From Phycisphaerae bacterium (GTDB taxonomy: Bacteria; Planctomycetota; Phycisphaerae; Tepidisphaerales; Tepidisphaeraceae), in contig JACMJD010000541.1 of assembly GCA_014380825.1 (NCBI GenBank), positions 1 to 16,437 on the forward strand: a DNA stretch of 16,437 nucleotides, given 5' to 3'. A model generated the notes under the pieces. The model was not told the DNA's origin and made no database searches. It was given only the letters and a program-made list of their open reading frames with translations. The position numbers were made by a program, and so were the translations under genes. This document shows positions 12,622 through 16,437 of this stretch, piece after piece. Within the stretch, counting starts at the first letter, position 1, and every line of letters starts with the position of its first letter.

Positions 12622-13047
12622 ATGAAGGAGACGATCAAAATTGAATTTGACGGCGGCAGCCGCGGTAATCCAGGCCCGTCGGGGATTGGAATTGTGCTGC
12701 GCGCCAGCGATGACACGCCCTTGGTCACGCTTGGCCGGTTCATCGGGAATGCAACGAACAACATCGCCGAATATCGCGCGCTGATCACCGCGTTGCAGGA
12801 GGCAGAGAAACTGGGGGCGAAAAATATCGTCATCCACGGCGACAGCGAACTAATCGTTAAGCAGATGACCGGTGTGTATCGCGTGAAACATCCAAACATG
12901 ATCCCGTTGTACGAGCAGGCCAAGCAGCTTTTGTCGTGCTTCGATTCGCACAAGTTCCAGCACAATCTACGACACAAGAATGAGCTGGCCGATAAACTGG
13001 CGAATCTTGCGATGAACAAGAAGGCGGATGTGACTGACATCGACTGA
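12622..13047 (+). CDS. RNase H-like (type I) protein
   Basis: A 141-residue protein with the RNase HI fold and all four expected catalytic acidic residues: Asp10 in FDGGSRGNPGP, Glu50 in NNIAEYRAL, Asp74 in HGDSELI and Asp124 in NELADKLAN. The FDGGSRGNPG opening is typical of the short bacterial RNase H-like group that cleaves RNA in RNA-DNA hybrids with divalent metal. It has no N-terminal hybrid-binding domain. It acts in the cytoplasm, probably removing RNA primers or R-loops; whether it is the main RNase H here cannot be told. The gene is divergent from the P450 fusion, and the methyltransferase gene begins 16 bases after its stop, so the two may be co-transcribed. Confidence 0.93.
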   Translation: MKETIKIEFDGGSRGNPGPSGIGIVLRASDDTPLVTLGRFIGNATNNIAEYRALITALQEAEKLGAKNIVIHGDSELIVKQMTGVYRVKHPNMIPLYEQAKQLLSCFDSHKFQHNLRHKNELADKLANLAMNKKADVTDID

Positions 13048-13063
13048 TTTTCGAGTACATGCC

Positions 13064-13726
13064 ATGGCCAAGGAAGATCAAACCCGAGCGCTCATCGCTT
13101 CGCAGTACGAACGGAACGATCCGATCGGTTGGTTCGAAGCGCTGTATTCGACCGCCAACGGCGATGTATCGCAGATTCCCTGGGCGGATCAGAAACCGAA
13201 TCACAATCTCACGAGCTGGCTGGATCGCGAGCGAACGGCCGGCACGAATCGATCGGCGATCATCGTCGGATGCGGGCTGGGCGACGATGCGGAAGAGTTG
13301 GCGCGGCGCGGATTCGTGGTCAGCGCATTTGATGTTTCGCAGTCCGCGATCGATTGGTGCAGCCGGCGATTTCCTTCGTCGCCTGTAAAATATGCACAGG
13401 CCGATTTGTTTCGGATGCCAGGCGAATGGCTCGGAAAATTCAATTTCGTCTTCGAGGCGTACACGATTCAGGCGCTGCCGCGCTCGCTTCGGCCGCAGGC
13501 GATTGCGGCCGTGGCGAGCCTTGTCGCGCCCGGCGGTGAATTGCTGGTGATCTGTCGCGGACGCGAGGCGGACGAAGACGATGGATCGCTGCCCTGGCCG
13601 CTGACGCACGAGGAGATCGCGTCATTTGAACCGCACGGACTGCGACGCGAATCGTTCGAAAATTATTTTGACGAAGAGCGTGACCCGCCAGTTCGACGGT
13701 TCCGCGCGCGTTTTCGGAAAGGCTGA
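13064..13726 (+). CDS. Class I SAM-dependent methyltransferase, TPMT/TehB-like
   Basis: A 220-residue cytoplasmic methyltransferase with the Rossmann-like SAM fold. Motif I is IIVGCGLGDDAEELA (about 66-80), the ribose-binding acidic residue is Asp90 in SAFDVS, and Asp114 in AQADLF matches the adenine-side position. VFEAYTIQALP and LVAPGGELLVICRG are motifs IV-VI. The N-terminal stretch FEALYSTANGDVSQIPW resembles thiopurine/tellurite-type methyltransferases, which act on small thiol or metalloid substrates. The substrate here is unknown. It lies between the RNase H-like gene (16-base gap) and the oxidoreductase gene. That gene's possible TTG start follows directly on this stop. Confidence 0.88.
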   Translation: MAKEDQTRALIASQYERNDPIGWFEALYSTANGDVSQIPWADQKPNHNLTSWLDRERTAGTNRSAIIVGCGLGDDAEELARRGFVVSAFDVSQSAIDWCSRRFPSSPVKYAQADLFRMPGEWLGKFNFVFEAYTIQALPRSLRPQAIAAVASLVAPGGELLVICRGREADEDDGSLPWPLTHEEIASFEPHGLRRESFENYFDEERDPPVRRFRARFRKG

Positions 13727-13735
13727 TTGCGCAAA

Positions 13736-14845
13736 ATGGAGAAAGTAAGAGTCGGCGTCATCGGATGCGGCGCGATCAGCGGCGCGTATCTGGGCATGGC
13801 GAAGAATTTCCCCAACGTGCAGATCGTCGCCGCCAGCGATGTGGATATGTCCAAGGCGCGGGCGGCGGCGGAGAAATATGGCATCGCGCGCGCCTGCACC
13901 GTCGACGAACTGCTGGCGGATCCGTCGATCGAGATCGTGTTGAATCTCACGGTTCCCAAAGCGCACGTGCCGGTTGCGCTGAAGGCGATTGAAGCGGGCA
14001 AGCACACATATTGTGAAAAGCCGCTGGGCGTGGATCGAGAGGAAGGGAAGAAACTGCTCGCTGCCGCCAAGCGCGCGAACGTGCGCGTCGGATGTGCACC
14101 GGACACGTTCATGGGCGCGGGAATTCAAACCGCGCGAAAATTAATCGACGACGGTGCGATTGGCGGGCCTGTCGCGTTCACGGCATTCATGATGTGTCCG
14201 GGCCACGAAAGCTGGCACCCCAGCCCCGAGTTTTACTATGAAGTCGGCGGCGGCCCGATGTTCGACATGGGGCCGTATTATCTCACCGCGCTGCTGAACC
14301 TGCTGGGGCCGGCGAAGCGTTTGACCGGCGCGGCGTCTATTGCGATTCCAGAACGCACGATCGGGTCGGAGCCGAAGCGCGGGAAAAAGATCACCGTCGA
14401 GACGCCGGATCACATCGTCGGCACGATCGAATTCACGAATGGCGCGCTCGGCGCAATTATCCAAAGCTTCGCCACCTATTTCGCGACATACGATGGCAAG
14501 CAGCCGATCACGATCTACGGCACCGAAGGCACGATGAGAGTTCCCGACCCCAATGGCTTCGATGGCCCGGTCCACGTGCGGCGGAAGACCGACAAGGATT
14601 GGATCGAGATGCCGCACCAATTCGTGGCCGGGTACGGTCGCAGCGTTGGATTGGCGGATATGGCGCAAGCGCTGCGAAGCGGGCGGCGGGAGCGCGCTTC
14701 CGGTGAGCAGGCGTTCGCGGTGCTGGATCTGATGCAGGGATTTCTCGACAGCGCCCGCGACGGGCGCGCGGTGGAGCCGGGGTCGTCGTATCAACGGCCG
14801 GCACCGATGCCGGCGCGGCTGCCGTTCGGTCAGTTGGATGAATAG
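13736..14845 (+). CDS. Gfo/Idh/MocA family NAD(P)-dependent oxidoreductase
   Basis: A 369-residue dehydrogenase of the Gfo/Idh/MocA family, which oxidise or isomerise sugars and cyclitols with tightly bound NAD(P). The N-terminal Rossmann domain begins VRVGVIGCGAISGAYLG and continues with VAASDVD. The EKPLGVD motif carries the catalytic-site Lys95. The C-terminal beta-sheet domain has GGGPMFDMGPYYLTALLNLLGP; where many members have a His after the conserved Asp this one has Tyr181, a variant known in part of the family. No signal peptide is seen, so it is cytoplasmic. ATG 13736 fits the family N-terminus. TTG 13727 has better spacing from GGAAAGG but adds only three residues. The sugar substrate cannot be told. 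The gene probably shares a transcript with the methyltransferase. Confidence 0.93.
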   Translation: MEKVRVGVIGCGAISGAYLGMAKNFPNVQIVAASDVDMSKARAAAEKYGIARACTVDELLADPSIEIVLNLTVPKAHVPVALKAIEAGKHTYCEKPLGVDREEGKKLLAAAKRANVRVGCAPDTFMGAGIQTARKLIDDGAIGGPVAFTAFMMCPGHESWHPSPEFYYEVGGGPMFDMGPYYLTALLNLLGPAKRLTGAASIAIPERTIGSEPKRGKKITVETPDHIVGTIEFTNGALGAIIQSFATYFATYDGKQPITIYGTEGTMRVPDPNGFDGPVHVRRKTDKDWIEMPHQFVAGYGRSVGLADMAQALRSGRRERASGEQAFAVLDLMQGFLDSARDGRAVEPGSSYQRPAPMPARLPFGQLDE

Positions 14846-14863
14846 CCGAGCATGCCTCTCGGC
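14845..14863. terminator. Short hairpin filling the gap between convergent genes
   Basis: GCCGAG (14845-14850) pairs with CTCGGC (14858-14863) around a seven-base loop. It exactly occupies the space between the oxidoreductase stop and the esterase-like stop at 14865. It could end both transcripts, but lacks a T-tract. Confidence 0.4.
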
Positions 14864-14864
14864 G

Positions 14865-15956
14865 TCAGGTTCCCGGCTGCGTTGTCGGTGCGCTGGCGGG
14901 AGTTTCCACTTTGAACATTTGTTCGACGGGAAACGCTTTGAACCAGAACAGGTAGATATCTCCCTTGAGCGCTTTCAGCAGCGCCGGGCCGTTCTGTCCG
15001 ACGCCGGCTACAACTTGATACTGATGTTCGATGCCCAGCGCATCGAGCCGCGCGTGGAAGTCGTCCGTGAAGATGCGATTTGGATCTTCGGCGCCGACGA
15101 ACATGCGGATCTTCATGCGCCCGCGGATCAGCGCGGCGTTGCGCTCGACGAGCAGAAACGGATCGTTGGCGTCGAAGTAACCCTGGTGGTTGCCCCAGAC
15201 GTCGGTCGCGATCTCGGGCGATTCTTCCTGGAAATACTTCAGCGGTGCGATTGGCGGCGCGAACATTGAAACAATGCCGAAGATGTCGGGATATTTGAAT
15301 CCCAGGAACGCCGCGCCATATCCGCCCATGAACAGGCCTTCCAGCGCTCGTGCCTCGCGCTGCGGGAACGTACGGAATGTCGCGTCGACCTTCTGCACCA
15401 GCTCATTGACGATGACCTTCTCGATCGGCCGAGCGCCGTCGCGCGTGTCCGTGTACATGCTGCCGAACACCCCGTGTACCGCCACCATGATCGACGGCAG
15501 GCACTGCTTGCGCCGGATCATCGTGTCGAGCCGCTGCGCCAGAATGCCCACCTCACGGCAATCGCCGCGCAGCGGCGGTAACACGTAAATCACCGGAAAG
15601 CGCACCTTGGGATTCAGGTCATACTCGGGCGGCAGATAAATCAGGTAGCTGATGCGCCGGCCGATGACGTTGCTCTCGAAGCCGACCAGCCGCATCTTTT
15701 CCGGAATGTCTTTCGGTGGAATTTCCCACGAATCCTCACTGCGCGGCGGACGCTTCAACTGCTGATCCGGCGGCGGTGGAGGGGGCGTACGGCGATCGGT
15801 CTGCGATGGCGCAGTGGTCGCAGAGCTAGGCGTGCCAACACCGATGGGTGCGGCGTGCGAGCAATCCACGCCGACCAGCAGAATCGCGATTATCCACAGC
15901 GAAACAGTCCGCACCGAACCTCCAACATCAATCATGGCGCGAATCGTACCGCGCAT
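14865..15956 (-). CDS. Secreted esterase-fold protein lacking catalytic Ser and His
   Basis: A 363-residue protein with a hydrophobic export signal (about 17-36, VSLWIIAILLVGV, then SHAA), a Pro/Thr-rich stretch (about 40-72) and an alpha/beta-hydrolase domain of the putative esterase (esterase D/feruloyl esterase-like) family: RISYLIYLPPEYD, FPVIYVLPPLRG, VNELVQKVDATFRT. The nucleophile elbow, normally GLSMGGYGA, reads GLFMGGYGA. Phe209 (codon 15330-15332) replaces the catalytic Ser. The C-terminal position usually holding the catalytic His (GGHxW) reads AGVGQNGPALL, also without His. It should therefore be exported and probably non-hydrolytic, perhaps a binding protein; the role is inference. 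ATG 15935 is an alternative start. It lies 20 bases after the DUF3467 gene on the same strand. Confidence 0.85.
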   Translation of the reverse strand: MRGTIRAMIDVGGSVRTVSLWIIAILLVGVDCSHAAPIGVGTPSSATTAPSQTDRRTPPPPPPDQQLKRPPRSEDSWEIPPKDIPEKMRLVGFESNVIGRRISYLIYLPPEYDLNPKVRFPVIYVLPPLRGDCREVGILAQRLDTMIRRKQCLPSIMVAVHGVFGSMYTDTRDGARPIEKVIVNELVQKVDATFRTFPQREARALEGLFMGGYGAAFLGFKYPDIFGIVSMFAPPIAPLKYFQEESPEIATDVWGNHQGYFDANDPFLLVERNAALIRGRMKIRMFVGAEDPNRIFTDDFHARLDALGIEHQYQVVAGVGQNGPALLKALKGDIYLFWFKAFPVEQMFKVETPASAPTTQPGT

Positions 15957-15976
15957 TCATCCGACTACACCAGACC

Positions 15977-16437
15977 TCAGCCAAACGTCGACGGCGGATC
16001 TTGCGGCGTCGGCGGAACATCACTCTGATTGTCCGTTCTCGGCGGCTGCGCGTCACGCAGCGCGTTGTCGCCGAATCGTTTGCGATACTGTTCGACGCAC
16101 GTCTTGATCGTCGTCAGAAATCTCGGCACCACCGCGGCGGGAATGTAGACGCGTGCGGAAACCGCCGGGGTTGGGTAGAAACCGGTGATAAAGTCGAAAA
16201 AGAATTCGGTCGCCGAGTGACCGATCAGCACTTGGTTGCTGTACGAGCCGCTCATCAATTCATCGGGCAGTTTGTAGTTGTCGTAAATCTCCTGAATGCT
16301 CGGCCGCTGGTGCGGCTGCGGGATCGGAAGCGGCGGAGGGTTGCCGAACGTGCGCGTATAGTTCTCAAGATTAGTGGTCAGCGCGTTGACGAATTCCGAC
16401 ATCGTCGCCGGCGTCATCACCACGCGCGCGTTGATCT
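15977..16437 (-). CDS. Tandem DUF3467 protein, 5' partial
   Basis: The frame is open to the right edge of the window, so the gene starts beyond it. The visible part is about 153 residues. The second half contains a complete DUF3467 domain: SYSNQVLIGHSATEFFFDF, then ARVYIPAAVVPRFL and a helix ending EQYRKRFG. The first visible residues, INARVVMTPATMSEFVNAL... ending ENYTRTFG, repeat the last strand and helix of the same domain, so the protein carries two copies joined by a Pro-rich linker (NPPPLPIPQPHQRP). DUF3467 proteins are small, widespread and of unknown function. The tail is Pro/Asp-rich. A GTG at 16423 looks like a start but would cut the first domain in half. Its stop is 20 bases before the esterase-like gene, suggesting co-transcription. 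Confidence 0.82.
   Translation of the reverse strand, partial: INARVVMTPATMSEFVNALTTNLENYTRTFGNPPPLPIPQPHQRPSIQEIYDNYKLPDELMSGSYSNQVLIGHSATEFFFDFITGFYPTPAVSARVYIPAAVVPRFLTTIKTCVEQYRKRFGDNALRDAQPPRTDNQSDVPPTPQDPPSTFG

Noticed and set aside
16415..16423. GTG or ATG start for the DUF3467 gene inside the window
   Set aside because: The frame continues upstream to the window edge with residues that complete the repeated domain motif (INARVV), so the true start lies outside.

Overview
The window looks like chromosomal DNA of a Planctomycetota bacterium, most likely class Phycisphaerae or near Tepidisphaeraceae. This is inference from the gene set: a large secreted subtilase ending in a beta-rich module and dockerin-like calcium repeats, a small membrane protein with the C-terminal CxxC...CPxCG zinc ribbon common in that phylum, a DUF3467 protein, and GC-rich codon use throughout. 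A murD gene shows that the organism makes peptidoglycan precursors. Nothing indicates a phage, plasmid or insertion sequence.

Layout. 1-1938 (+): secreted S8 protease, cut off at its 5' end, followed by a good terminator hairpin. 2049-3725 (+): a DinB-like protein and a membrane-anchored HEAT-repeat protein, separated by a strongly structured spacer. 3873-7071 (+): a three-gene Rieske/cytochrome b module. It comprises a ferredoxin-Rieske fusion, a b6-type four-helix cytochrome b that keeps the cysteine used for heme c(i), and an enlarged subunit-IV-like protein. A heptad-repeat hairpin lies between the first two genes. 7055-10536 (-): a compact cluster read leftwards, namely a 24-residue basic peptide, a stand-alone Clp N-domain protein, pyrF, a zinc-ribbon membrane protein and murD. 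murD overlaps the end of the cytochrome gene by 17 bp tail to tail. 10679-10750 (+): tRNA-Thr(CGU). 10809-12548 (-): one continuous reading frame joining a Clp N-domain to a complete cytochrome P450. 12622-14845 (+): an RNase H-like protein, a SAM methyltransferase and a Gfo/Idh/MocA oxidoreductase. 14865-16437 (-): a secreted esterase-fold protein lacking its catalytic serine and histidine, behind a tandem DUF3467 protein that runs off the window.

The most interesting parts are the respiratory module and the P450 fusion. In the module, an iron-sulphur ferredoxin domain is predicted on the cytoplasmic side and the Rieske domain outside, combined with a possible heme c(i) site. That suggests electron exchange between a soluble cytoplasmic partner or the ferredoxin domain and the quinone-reduction site. 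The Clp_N-P450 fusion joins a protease-adaptor-type fold to a monooxygenase and lies within 0.6 kb of a second, stand-alone Clp_N protein. All functions are read from sequence motifs alone; no database search was possible.
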